DNA from: Crambe crambe
Lineage: Eukaryota; Porifera; Demospongiae; Poecilosclerida; Crambeidae
DNA: 64,000 nt
Assembly: GCA_963924555.1 (NCBI GenBank)
Contig: OZ004594.1
Span: 5,363,563 to 5,427,562, forward strand
Reading direction: 5' to 3'
Shown here: in pieces, positions 30,808 to 41,320 of the stretch
How positions within the stretch are numbered: the stretch's first letter is position 1
Layout of the letters: each line of letters starts with the position of its first letter
Notes under the pieces: generated by a model
Told to the model about the DNA's origin: nothing
The model's input: the letters and a program-made list of their open reading frames with translations, nothing else
The model's database searches: none
Program-made: the position numbers and the translations under genes

Positions 30808-30877
30808 AAGATAGTTTATCAGCTATAGCAGTGCTAGGTAGCTACATATGTCCATGTGAATGAAAAGATGGCAATGA
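30808..30877 (+). promoter_or_regulatory. Conserved 5' block with two overlapping uORFs before T3
   Basis: 'ttatcagctatagcagtgct aggtagctacatatg' precedes all full transporter copies (23458, 27172, 37092, 46935, 52540, 56131; partial at 60608). Directly before the start it contains uORF1 ATG-TCC-ATG-TGA (30848-30859) and uORF2 ATG-AAA-AGA-TGG-CAA-TGA (30860-30877), which overlaps the main ATG at 30868. The upstream ATGs have poor context (C or T at -3), whereas the main start is AAAAGATGG, a strong Kozak match. This predicts leaky scanning. Confidence 0.6.
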
Positions 30878-32724
30878 GCAGCAGTAATCAGAAACTGATC
30901 GCAACAGCAACTGATCCTGTCACAACTCCTACTCCCACTTCTTTCCAACGAATCTTCTCCGTTTGCTCGTGCTCCAAAAAATGCCACATTTTTTCCCACT
31001 CAAAAGGCATTCTGATGATCTTGCTCTTGGCTATCATTGTTGGATATATTTATGTTGCAGTGGTGTATGGTTCTCAAGCACTAATTCTACAGTATCGTAT
31101 CTCCATTGAAGATGAAAAACTCCCTTTTCATACAGTCATTTCCATGATAGCAGGAGCTGGAGGAATATTTGCGTTGCTACAAATGCTGTTCTATCCTGTG
31201 GGAGGCTTGATAGCTGACATTTGCTGTGGCCGTTACAGAATCATCATTTCAAGTGTCTTCAGTATCTGGTGTGGTTTGCTGCTTTATTGCATTGTATATA
31301 TTATTAAAATGAGTATCAGAGAGGATAAAACATTCAGGATAATTTATGACGTGCTTGTCTATATAGCAGCACTTTTATCAATGATAGGATTTACTGGGTT
31401 TCAAGCAAATGCTGTGCAATTCGGTCTTGATCAGCTGTTACATGCTTCCAGCCAAGAACTTAGTTTATTCCTCCATTGGTTCATATGGGCAGATCATTTC
31501 GGCCAGTTAATTTTACGCATAGTGGGAGTGGCACATCTTTGTCGTCAATTTGTTCGGACAAATAGTTTGCTATCATATACAACAATTATTTTCGGCATAA
31601 TCATCACTGTTGTGATGATTCTGAGCTGTTGGAAGCGTCAGTGGTTCCACAGTGAGCCACACACTCATAATCCTTATGGAACATTGTATCGGGTGCTCAA
31701 ATTTGCAGCTAAACATGACAAGCCCCTTCAAAGAAGTGCCTTGACTTACTGTGACGATGAAAGACCTACAAGAATTGAGTTTGCTAAACAGAAATATGGA
31801 GGTCCCTTCACCACAGAAATGGTAGAAGATGTAAAGACATTCTTTAGAATTCTCATCATGCTTTTTGTCATGTCACCAGTTTTCACTCTACAGGTAGCAG
31901 TCGCTTATATGTTTCCTTTATATGGCATACATATGGGAAATTCCCCTATCATTAATACCACTGAATGCTCTGCTGAGTGGCTGCTTCTTCAGTCAGGGAA
32001 CTTATCGTATTTGGTCACAGTTGTATTCATGCCTTTATATATCCTCTTCATTCATCCATGTATTCCAAGATGGATGCCACGAATCCTCTACCGTTTGACC
32101 ATTGGTATTTTCCTGATGTTTCTATTTGTTGCAGCTATGTTTATCATCCAAGTGGTGGCTAATTACAATGCCATCTATAAACAGGACAGAAACATCACCT
32201 GCATGTTCCTATCAGACGTTCGTAACGAAAATGAAGTGCCATTGATGCTGAATTTCGATATAGCAGTTCTTGTCCTTCCCAACCTGCTGGGTGGCATAGC
32301 CTTCCCTCTGGTCTACGTCACAATACTGGAATTCATATCTGCTCAAAGTCCATATTCTATGAAGGGACTCCTCCTGGGGGTCTTCTATGCCTTCAGGGGG
32401 TTCTTCACACTAATAGGATGTGTCCTTATTTTTCCGTTTGCACAGGAAAAGTACTGGAAAGATACAGCACACGTGACAGATTGCGGAGTCTACTATTACT
32501 TGCTGAGTACTGTCATGGGTTTGGTCGGCATTGCTGCAATACCAGCTGCTACCAAGTGGTACCAATACAGAGTGAGAGAAGACCGACCTTATGGACCTTT
32601 TTATGTGGAGGAATATTATTCTCGCTATTTGAATGCACAAGCTATCAGTCCTGTGTTGGAAGGAAGAGAGTGTGATCATCACCATGATGATAGAAAGTCC
32701 ACTTATGGGACAATCAATAATTAA
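30868..32724 (+). CDS. POT-like 12-TM transporter (T3)
   Basis: Intronless, 618 aa from MAMSSSNQKLIATATDP. An N-terminal cytosolic Ser/Thr/Cys-rich segment (1-46) is followed by TM1 47-77, TM2 86-110, TM3 122-147, TM4 158-178, TM5 198-222, TM6 236-256, a cytosolic loop 257-322, TM7 323-345, TM8 375-397, TM9 405-432, TM10 463-490, TM11 497-522 and TM12 540-565. Family evidence: GGLIADICCGRYR at 112-124 (PTR signature), GFQANAVQFGLDQ at 177-189 (POT FGxDQ), EFISAQSPYSMKG at 488-500. The ExxE[RK] motif of TM1 that couples protons in peptide transporters is absent, so substrate and coupling may differ. NxS/T sites at INTTEC, GNLS and RNITC fall in outer loops. Tail ECDHHHDD and TYGTINN. Likely a plasma- or endosomal-membrane solute carrier; substrate unknown. 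Confidence 0.9.
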   Translation: MAMSSSNQKLIATATDPVTTPTPTSFQRIFSVCSCSKKCHIFSHSKGILMILLLAIIVGYIYVAVVYGSQALILQYRISIEDEKLPFHTVISMIAGAGGIFALLQMLFYPVGGLIADICCGRYRIIISSVFSIWCGLLLYCIVYIIKMSIREDKTFRIIYDVLVYIAALLSMIGFTGFQANAVQFGLDQLLHASSQELSLFLHWFIWADHFGQLILRIVGVAHLCRQFVRTNSLLSYTTIIFGIIITVVMILSCWKRQWFHSEPHTHNPYGTLYRVLKFAAKHDKPLQRSALTYCDDERPTRIEFAKQKYGGPFTTEMVEDVKTFFRILIMLFVMSPVFTLQVAVAYMFPLYGIHMGNSPIINTTECSAEWLLLQSGNLSYLVTVVFMPLYILFIHPCIPRWMPRILYRLTIGIFLMFLFVAAMFIIQVVANYNAIYKQDRNITCMFLSDVRNENEVPLMLNFDIAVLVLPNLLGGIAFPLVYVTILEFISAQSPYSMKGLLLGVFYAFRGFFTLIGCVLIFPFAQEKYWKDTAHVTDCGVYYYLLSTVMGLVGIAAIPAATKWYQYRVREDRPYGPFYVEEYYSRYLNAQAISPVLEGRECDHHHDDRKSTYGTINN

Positions 32725-33077
32725 CATCAGAATTCATATACTTGCTAGAATTCTGTCCATGTTTATTAGTTTCCATTTTCTTAGTACAAACTGTTTAGAA
32801 TTAGGACTAGAAATGTATAGGTGTGTCAACTTCCTGAATGAATAATTATTGTCATTTGGGAATAACGAGTGTCAAAAGGTGTGTATAAATGGCACCAGTG
32901 TAGCCTTACGCACCTGTGAGAAGAGGGTGTTGCAAATTATTAGGATCTGATGTAGCAATTACAATTCTGACTACCTCATAGCTGGTAGCTGTATTACTCC
33001 ATGTATTTACCATGGATATGGATATTTGAAGTCACATACCAGGCCAGTATGTTAGTTCTTGTTAGTAATAGTTATAT

Positions 33078-33483
33078 TGTGTCTGCCCAGTCCGAAGATC
33101 AAAGAAGGCGGCACGCAAAACACCTGCTCGCTGTTGACCAGCTAGAATGTTCTGTCTTTTATACTAGCCACTCCCAGAAAAGCTTGTTGGGTTTGAAACG
33201 TCGAATTTTAATAGACCACGGTGCATGTTTATAATGATATTCATTGACCACATTCCACGTTCAAACCCAGCAAGCTTTTCAGATTGTAGCCAGCATAAAA
33301 GGCAGAACTTCCAAGCTGTCTCACAGCGCAGGCTGGTGTTTTGCATGCCAGTTTGCTCCTAGCTGCCCTGCTAGGTCACCGCCCAACTAGGGCACTGTGC
33401 CTCTGCCCTGCATGGGTGGGTTGTAGTACATGTGATTTAAAGTTCAAGAGGCTTCTTTGATCTTCAGGCTGGGCATGACACTT
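33078..33483. mobile_element. Element with about 30-bp TIRs in the T3 3' flank
   Basis: GTGTCTGCCCAGTCCGAAGA (33080) and TCTTCAGGCTGGGCATGACAC (end near 33482) are inverted matches extended by 'tcaaagaagg' / 'cttctttga'. A second nested inverted pair ('cagaaaagcttgttgggttt' / 'aaacccagcaagctttt') lies inside. In the other units the flanking sequence ('gttttcaataatagtaataa') is not interrupted here. Confidence 0.75.
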
Positions 33484-33914
33484 GCAATGTTTTCAATAAT
33501 AGTAATAATCACAAGCGCAAAATTTCTTCAAAGTTCATGTATAAGGATGTCCCTACCTCTGGCTGAACTGTATATTCTGCACATTATATCCCAACAATCC
33601 CTACATGTGCTATTTACCTGACCTAGCTGTCATCCCTTCATATGGAGAGCCATAATGCATTGATTGTAGCAGTACAATATTGTGCTTATTATTAAGGGCA
33701 AGTCTTGCAGTCTAAAGTTCAGCATTAATTATAGGATACTGGAGGTCTGCCCAAATAAGTTCTGTTGTCCAGTAACATGACAAACTGAGAGTTTTTCCAA
33801 GTACTGCATGTCATCTATCTAGTGTATAAGAATAACAACTTAATTATAACCAACAAGTGATAAACAGCAATAATAAAGGTCTGTACTTTCATTGCAACAT
33901 TATGTTGAGCAGCT

Positions 33915-35129
33915 TCACTGATGCTGCAGTCTCGAGTATTCTTGTGTTGTGGAAGTGGTTATAGCCCCCATTTCAGTGGAGACCTCTTGTCTATCTCCAT
34001 CCACTGCTCCCACAGTGGGATTTTCCCCTCTCCTCTCTGTCGGTTGCTCAATGACCTCATAGGCAGAAGACCCTTGCTGAGGTGGTGGTACATCTAGAGA
34101 TCCAAGGACTGAGGGACCTTGTCCAGTAACATTAGCTGAATTAGGAGAGTAATTGGGGTTGTCAAGCAGCATCTCTGTGGTAGTACTAGATGCAGAGAAT
34201 ATGCTATGTGACTAGTATGATTTGAATTGAATACCTTTCATGGAGAGTTGTCAGCTCTCTTCTCTTATGGCATGACCACACCCAACCTATCACCACACCC
34301 ACTAGCCCTAAGCCTAATACAATACTCAATATGCCTAAACCAGCACCTACTGCTACAGTATTCCCAGCAGCTTCTTTTTGTTTTCCACCAACTATTGGCA
34401 GTGGTGTTGTGCTTCTGCTCTCATTCACTGTAAGTTAATACATGATGTATAAGGATGTAGCAACAAGCTAATATGAGGTGGATCTAAAGGCACACATATG
34501 CACTCTTCTTGTGGACACCATTGAAAGAGAGTTATGTGATTTGAACCAAATGTGCTTATGATGTACACTAGATCCACCTCTTTTATTTTTCATTACTACA
34601 TATGACTCCTGCTTCTCCACCCCAATGTGCACACCCATATTCGTAAATGGCAATCAGTCGGCAGTCCACAAGTCTTTCTTCACTTCCTTCACAACTGTAA
34701 GCAGCTCCCCAGTATATATCACTGCTGCCTAAGCAGGAATGCCTGCAATACTCAACCCCTTAATACCATGAAGAGAAATTAGTTAATACATTATTATGTG
34801 TGTCTTACTATACCTGCATCAGAGAAACCTAACTGCCTGCACACCACTTTGGCACTGTTTTCATCCCAATGTGAGTCCCCACACACTTCCCTCAACCATC
34901 TACCATCAGTGTTACATATCTGTATACGACCCACAGCAGGATTCTGCCCAGTTCTGCTTCGGAGTCTGATGTCCCCTGGCTCACATTGGGAAATGGGCTC
35001 TGCAAGATAGATTATAGCTGCTTATGCAAGTAATTCCAGTGTAGGGCTTGTGCAATTAAAAATGACAATCCCATGCAGCTTACTCAGTGGATGTTGTAGC
35101 AGTAGCCACAGCACAACCCAGATCTTCAT
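33915..35129 (-). CDS. SRCR-domain type I receptor (copy S5, intact)
   Basis: Exons: 35084-35129, 34814-34999, 34597-34758, 34235-34427, 33915-34185; phases agree, 285 aa. Signal start MKIWVVLWLLLQHPL. SRCR: CEPGDIRLRS, GRIQICNTDGRWLREVC, AKVVCRQLGFSDAG, YCRHSCLGSSDIYWGAAYSC, RLVDCRLIAIYEYGC, EAGVIC. The stalk is about 15 residues shorter than in S2. TM LGILSIVLGLGLVGVVIGWV, then CHKRREL. The tail keeps DNPNYSP, SAYEVI (ITIM-like) and EYSRLQ, but has lost the VQYSSL site (GPSVLGSLD), so it has only one ITIM-like motif. Transporter T4 lies 2 kb away, divergently oriented. Confidence 0.87.
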
Positions 35130-35634
35130 AGCTGTTGGCAGAATGCTGGCAGAGTTCTCTCTATTGTTATTATGACTCTAAGGACTTCCCCTCTGGTTAG
35201 TCAACTTGCTATCGCGAGAATGTTCTCGAGTTCTTGATAAAATAGTAGAGACTAGACCGACAAAAGCTAGCTTCATTACATAATGTTAATGGCTAAGAGA
35301 AAGGTTATGTAAACATACACCCTCTACATGTTTATATAAAACAATGTTTATCATAAACATTGCTGTAGTAATAATTATCAGTGAACATGTCAAGCCCCTC
35401 ATTTATTGTATCATGCATAGTAATTCCTACTGCACATACACAAACAGTTAGAGTGCATGGCTAAATAAAGAGGTCTGGAGTTGTGATGAGCAATTATGTT
35501 ATAATTATAATCATTGTTTCTGAAGTTTTTATCATTCAGTAACCATACAATGATAAAATGGCATAGCAGTTATAGTAGTGTAATATTGAAAGCATGATTG
35601 TATCATTTATTTATTTCCCTGTATTACAAGGAGA
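35130..35634. other. S5 upstream region
   Basis: Homologous to the S2 and S6 upstream sequences (short blocks 'gaaagcatgattgtatcatt', 'atgtttatcataaacattgc'; the latter is a small palindrome). No gene seen. Confidence 0.5.
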
Positions 35635-35639
35635 GTGGG

Positions 35640-35870
35640 TTCAGGGGGTGTGTTCTTGGACTTGACCTGCCTGCCTTGAGGGGTGTGGCGATATTGCAAT
35701 GTAGCTGGAGTTCTGCTCCATTTTCAAGTCTCTATTGAATATATTTCAAAGGAAGGCTCACCTTTCTTGAGCAGTGACTGTGTCTTTTGTTCCAAGACTG
35801 TGCTGTCCTGAGGGGCATGTCCTCAAGAAGGAAGCAGTTGTAGTAGTAGTATAGCTAGGGTTCTCATTCA
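35640..35870 (-). CDS. Tail exons of the NPxY protein, copy R2 (putative)
   Basis: The upstream exon (about 35775-35870) reads MNENPSYTTTTTASFL and RTCPSGQHSLGTKDTVTAQE before G-GTGAGC. The downstream exon (about 35660-35733) reads DLKMEQNSSYIAISPHPSRQ and ends at a stop. The first NPSY is kept; the second is NSSY. An in-frame start ATG at the exon beginning may be fortuitous. Confidence 0.45.
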
Positions 35871-35880
35871 TCTTTGTTTC

Positions 35881-37080
35881 ACTATCAGCTCTGTGTACAC
35901 CAACATACATAGATTATGTACCTGCATAGGAAAAACTTCCATATGCTTCAAGCTACACTGAATAAGAATAGTGTACTTTGACCAAGAAACTACCAGATGC
36001 ACACGTCTTGTAGCCTCGTTCCCAGTCCTTCCTCTCTCACTGGTATGGTCTCTCACAAAGCAAAAGGTAAAATACCGCGTGGGAGGAAAAGAAGAAGAAA
36101 AATATGACCTGATAAAACTTATCACATGAGGGTAGAAAGGACTTAATGGGATGTGCAGTGTTGACGTAAATGCTCATGCTACACGTCTGGCAATACACAC
36201 TTCAGAGCAATACCATGTCCAGTCCAGTCTGGTTGGGGGTGAAAGACAAGATCATCTGCATTTATACACTAGTAACTTGATCAGGAAATCAAGTAGACCT
36301 ATAGCTAGCTATACTTTAATCTTCCTTAAGTACAGCGCTACTGCTCTATATGCCAAACTGCAGACTTGTTACATAGGCTGAACAAGCCATGGTCGTCCCT
36401 ACATTTTTTATTTCACGGAAATGTCTTTTCCCCTTACTTGTGTAAGTGTAACCTGTGGTTAGACAATATCTACTGTAGTAAGCTCTACCAGGACTGGACT
36501 TGTAGCAGAAATTGCAGTCTCTAGACTCTGCCAGGAGATTGATCTGACTGTGTATTGTAGTTGATGACAAGAAACAAGGGTAGGGATGAAGGATGAAAGG
36601 ATGGAATTGGGATCAATCTTTAAGACTCTCATGATTGTTAATCCAACATGTTATCACAACATACAATAGTGATAGGTGATATGGGTTAAGCACTAATTGA
36701 TGCCACATTTTCAAGTAGTGATCTCTTCGACACCTAAAATTATTCCATACAATGCATATTTCTTCTAATGACAGCCGGTTTTTGCTTTCCTCCTTTATCT
36801 CTTTTTAATAAGCACACCAGTAAAAAGGTAAGCATGGTTCAATCAAGGTTCTTTCCTTACATGGAGACTTGTGTGCACTAGGCACATGCACTCTTGATAG
36901 TTGTGTGAAGTGCAATGGCCTTCTTCCATGATTGTATATCCAAGATGAAGTTATTACAGAACACTATTCAACTCAGTATCTGAACAGTACTTGTTTATTT
37001 TCACATTTGACTTCAGTTAGTACACTGTCCATTATAAGTATCACAAACTTTCACACTAGAGTTTTAGAAAAATCTTTCAA
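35881..37080. other. T4 upstream region
   Basis: Holds the 'gagaggaaggactgggaacg' block near 36020 (minus), a fold-back fragment ('gggatcaatctttaagactc') near 36605, and the empty target site 'tttttaataagcacacc' at 36805 for the element inserted at 45567. No gene seen. Confidence 0.5.
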
Positions 37081-37132
37081 GGGATAGTTTTATCAGCTAT
37101 AGCAGTGCTCATATGTCCATGTGAATGAAAAG

Positions 37133-38992
37133 ATGGCAATGAGCAGCAGTAATCAGAGACTTATCTCAGCAGCAACTGATCCTGTCACAACTCCTACTCC
37201 CACTTCTTTCCTCTCTACTTCCTCATGGTTAAAAAAGTGCCACTTTTTTTCCTGCTCCAAGGGCATACTGATGATCTTGCTCTGGACAATCTTTGTGGGA
37301 TGCGTTTATGTTGCAGTGGTGTATGGTTCTCTAGCGGAAATTCTACAGTATCGTATCTCCATTGAAAATGAAAAAGTCCCTTTTCATACAGTCATTTCCA
37401 TGATAGCAGGAGCTGGAGGAACATTTGCACTGCTACAAATGCTGTTCTATCCTGTCGGAGGCTTGATAGCTGACATTTGCTGTGGCCGTTACAGAATCAT
37501 CATTTCAAGTGTCTTCAGTATCTGGTGTGGTTTGCTGCTTTATTGTATTGCATGCATTATTAACATAAGTATCAGAGAGAATAAAACATTCAGGATCGTT
37601 TATGACATGATTCTATTAATAGTAGCACTTTTATTCATTATTGGATTTACTGGATTTCAAGCGAATGCTGTGCAATTTGGTCTTGATCAGCTGTTACATG
37701 TTTCCAGCCAAGAACTTAGTTTGTTCCTCCATTGGTTCATATGGGCAGATAATTTTGGACAGTTAATTTTACGCATAGTGGGAGTGGCATGTCTTTGTCA
37801 TCGATTATTTATTCCGGCAAAAATTGTGCTATCTTGTACAGCATTTATTTTTGGTATTATCATCACTGTTGTGATGATTCTGAGCTGTTGGAAGCGTCAG
37901 TGGTTCCACAGTGAGCCACACACTCATAACCCTTATGGTACGGTGTATCGGGTGCTCAAGTTCGCAGCTAAGCATGACAAGCCCCTTCGAAGAAGTGCCT
38001 TGACTTACTGTGATGATGAAAGACCTACAAGAATTGAGTTTGCTAAACAGAAATATGGAGGTCCCTTCACCACAGAAATGGTGGAAGACGTAAAGACATT
38101 CTTTAGAATTCTCATCATGCTTTTTGTCATGTCACCCATCTTCACTCTACAGGTAGCAGTCGATTACATGTTTCCTTTATATGGCATACATATGGGAAAT
38201 TCCCCTATCATTAATGCCACTGAATGCTCTGCTGAGTGGCTGCTTCTTCAGTCAGGAAACTTATCGTATTTGATCACAGTTGTATTCATGCCTTTATATA
38301 TCCTCTTCATTCATCCATATATTCCAAGATGGATGCCACGAATCCTCTACCGTTTGACCATTGGGATCTTCCTGATGTTTCTATATATTGCAGCTATGTT
38401 TATCATTCAAGTAGTGGCTAATTACAACGCCATCTATAAACAGGACAGAAATATCACTTGCATGTTCCTATCAGACATTCGTAACAAAAATGAAGTGCTA
38501 TCGATGCTGAATTTCGATATACCGGTTCTTGTCCTTCCCAACCTGCTGGGTGGCATAGCCTTCCCTCTGGTCTACGTCACAATATTGGAATTCATATCTG
38601 CTCAAAGTCCACATTCCATGAAGGGACTCCTCCTGGGGGTCTTCTATGCCTTCAGGGGGTTCTTCACCCTAATAGGATGTGTTTTGATTTTCCCGTTTGC
38701 ACAGGAAAAGTACTGGAAAGATACAGCACACGTGACAGATTGTGGATTCTACTATTACTTGCTGAGTACTGTCATGGGTTTGGTCGGTGTTGCTGCAATA
38801 CCAGCTGCTACCAAGTGGTACCAATACAGAGTGAGAGAAGACCGACCTTATGGACCTTTTTATGTGGAGGAATATTATTCTCGCTATTTGAGAGGTATGA
38901 ATGCACAAGCTATCAGTCCTGTGTTGGAAGGAAGAGAGTGTGATCATCACCATGATGATGGAATGTCCACTTATGGAGCAATCAATAATTAG
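37133..38992 (+). CDS. POT-like 12-TM transporter (T4)
   Basis: Intronless, 619 aa. Same fold and motifs as T3. Its N-terminus shares a small deletion with T5 (TPTSFLSTSSWLKKCHFF in place of SFQRIFSVCSCSKKCHIF) and the TM5-6 cassette 'FIPAKIVLSCTAFIFG'. Copy-specific residues: WTIFVGCVYV in TM1, SLAEILQY with a Glu at the end of TM1, INISIRENKTFRIVYD between TM3 and TM4, HVSSQEL, FIHPYIP, LYIAAMF, tail HHHDDGMSTYGAINN. The upstream block lacks 'aggtagctac', but both uORFs are present. Confidence 0.9.
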   Translation: MAMSSSNQRLISAATDPVTTPTPTSFLSTSSWLKKCHFFSCSKGILMILLWTIFVGCVYVAVVYGSLAEILQYRISIENEKVPFHTVISMIAGAGGTFALLQMLFYPVGGLIADICCGRYRIIISSVFSIWCGLLLYCIACIINISIRENKTFRIVYDMILLIVALLFIIGFTGFQANAVQFGLDQLLHVSSQELSLFLHWFIWADNFGQLILRIVGVACLCHRLFIPAKIVLSCTAFIFGIIITVVMILSCWKRQWFHSEPHTHNPYGTVYRVLKFAAKHDKPLRRSALTYCDDERPTRIEFAKQKYGGPFTTEMVEDVKTFFRILIMLFVMSPIFTLQVAVDYMFPLYGIHMGNSPIINATECSAEWLLLQSGNLSYLITVVFMPLYILFIHPYIPRWMPRILYRLTIGIFLMFLYIAAMFIIQVVANYNAIYKQDRNITCMFLSDIRNKNEVLSMLNFDIPVLVLPNLLGGIAFPLVYVTILEFISAQSPHSMKGLLLGVFYAFRGFFTLIGCVLIFPFAQEKYWKDTAHVTDCGFYYYLLSTVMGLVGVAAIPAATKWYQYRVREDRPYGPFYVEEYYSRYLRGMNAQAISPVLEGRECDHHHDDGMSTYGAINN

Positions 38993-39388
38993 CATCAGAA
39001 TTCATACACTTGCTAGAGTTCTGTCCATGTTTATTATTTTCCATTTTCTTAATACAAACTGTTTAGAATTAGTACTATAAATGTATAGGTGTGTCAACTT
39101 TCTAAATGAAGAATCATTGTGTAAAAATGGCAGCAGTGCAGCCTTACGTATCTTTGAGAAGAGTGCTTGCTATGACACATTTTGGATGTTGCTATTACAT
39201 GAAATAATTTGGGTTTGATGTAGCTATTACAATTCTGACTCCCTATCTTCCTCATAGCTGGTGGCTGTATTACTCCATGTATTTACCATGGATATTTGAA
39301 GTCGTGTTATGATATCCAAGTTAGTTCCTACTGATCAGTGATAGGGCTTGTTGTGAATATTATGGTATTGTTGCAGTGTTTTCTATAA

Positions 39389-40738
39389 TCAGAGAGTACA
39401 CTAGCACTCTCTAAGTAGGGATGGTAGGTCAAAGGTCATAGGACTGTATAAACTAAAAACTCTTCTTTCTCTTCTACCCTTACTCTACAGATTCTCACGG
39501 CCCTATCCCTACATCTACACAGAAGACAGGACAATGTTCAATAATCTAAAATTCATTCTATAACATTTCAAAAAAACGATTTCAAAAATTGACTTTTGTT
39601 CTATTATTCAACATAATAATAAATAAGATCGACGCCCTGACTTACTGGCTATAGTTGTCAAAATTCTGTTCGGGCCATCCGTTAGAGCGGCACCTAGAGG
39701 CTGATCTTTTGCCATTAGTTTTGACATACAGTTCGATTTCACAATTCAGTGATATGGGCAGCACTCAGAACACTAGCTACGCCATTTTTTTGAAGGGGCG
39801 GGGCCACGTAGAAGTCGAGCCTACTAGAGTTTAGTTAGCTATTTATTCTGGTCAGATGGTGTTTTAGTCATGATTCTTCACCATGCCAGTGCCTCCAACC
39901 TGTCAGATGGTGTTCCAGCCTCTCCTCAGTATAGATGCTCATCCTACATTGCTGTATGTAGTCTGCTCACTTCACCATGCCAGTGTGTGTGCCTCCAACC
40001 TGATTTCAGCCCATCTTAATACCATGTATATTTTGTTAGTAGCTAATGCTATTAAGTTTACCTAAATTTCAATAAAAATATTGAGGAATCAGTATGGTTG
40101 TAGCCTGGCTAGCCTCTGCCATGCACATGTTATTTATCTACATTGCTGTTGCTATAAAGTGAATAATACACGAACTTTATTATAAATAACTAATACTTGA
40201 TCACCAGTTCTACGTACCTACAAAAGAAGAAGATAGATTAAAAAGGTTGTTGTGAATTTCTACATCTAATTACAAAGAAAAAGAATGGAAACAAGTGAGC
40301 GCAAAAAATTTCTTCTAAATAAAAAGTGAAGTAGGGATAGCAATAAAATTTAGCTGCATTAGCTATTACTATTCCTATCACTCCTAGCCCTCCTAATTTC
40401 AATAGCTAACCACACCTACTTCTCTCACCCTAAGTGAGTCAAGTAACCCCTTACCCATACCCACAGCAATATTATAAAATTACTATTCCTACTTCACTCC
40501 TAGGCCTCCTAAATGGGTGTGGTGATAGGTCTAGAAGTGAAGTAGGAATAGTAATTTTATAATATTGCTGTGGGTATGGGTAAGGGGTTACTTGACTCAC
40601 TTAGGGTGAGAGAAGTAGGTGTGGTTAGCTATTGAAATTAGGAGGGCTAGGAGTGATAGGAATAGTAATAGCTAATGCAGCTAAATTTTATTGCTATCCC
40701 TACTTCACTTTTTATTTAGAAGAAATTTTTTGCGCTCA
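39389..40738 (+). mobile_element. TCAGAGAG-family element copy 3, full length (1350 bp)
   Basis: 5' end A-TCAGAGAGTACACTAGCACTCTCT, 3' end ...TTTTTTGCGCTCA-T. The flanks join to 'gttttctataA^TAGTAATAATCACG', which is uninterrupted in the T0 and T3 units (19016, 33490). So the insertion lies between A and T with no evident duplication. The 3' portion is a giant fold-back: 40296-40498 and 40536-40738 are 203-bp arms that I read as exact reverse complements, separated by 37 bases. No transposase or helicase ORF was seen, so it is non-autonomous. Confidence 0.85.
40296..40738. repeat. 203-bp inverted repeat with 37-bp spacer
   Basis: The arms start TGAGCGCAAAAAATTTCTTC and end GAAGAAATTTTTTGCGCTCA; I compared them over their whole length and found no mismatch. 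A transcript through it would form a very long double-stranded hairpin. Confidence 0.93.
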
Positions 40739-41320
40739 TAGTAATAATCACGAGTGCAAAATTTCTTCAAACTTCAAAGTTATGTATAAAGATGTCCCTA
40801 CCTCTGGCTGAACTGTAGCTATATTCTGCACATTATATTCCAACAATCTTTGCATGCATAGCCTGTGCTATTTACCTGACCTAGATTTTAGGCTAGCTAT
40901 CCTTTTTATTTAGGAGAAATTTTTTGCGCTCACTTGTAGTAGTAATAATCTTGAGCGCATAAAGTTCATGTACAAGGATATCCCTACCCCTTTATGAGCC
41001 GTATGTTCCAACAATCACTCTGTGCTATTCACCTGACCTAGCTGTTATCCCTTCATAGGGAGAGCCATAATGCATTGATTGTAGCAGTACAGTATTGTGC
41101 TTATTATTCAGGGTAAGTCTTGCAGTCTAAAGTTCAGCATTAATTATAGGATACTGGAGGTCTGCCAAATAAGCTCTGTTGTCGTGTAACATGACAAACT
41201 GAAAGTTTTTCCAAGTACTACACATAATCTATCTTGTGTATAAAAATAACAAGAACTTGATTATAACCAACGAGTGAGAATAACAAACGTACTTTCATTG
41301 CAACATTATGCTGAGCAGCT
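40739..41320. other. Transporter/receptor intergenic region with an element remnant
   Basis: At 40880-40937 a solo remnant of the fold-back end ('tttttatttaggagaaattttttgcgctca') occurs. The rest is the conserved flank between transporter and receptor copies. Confidence 0.5.
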
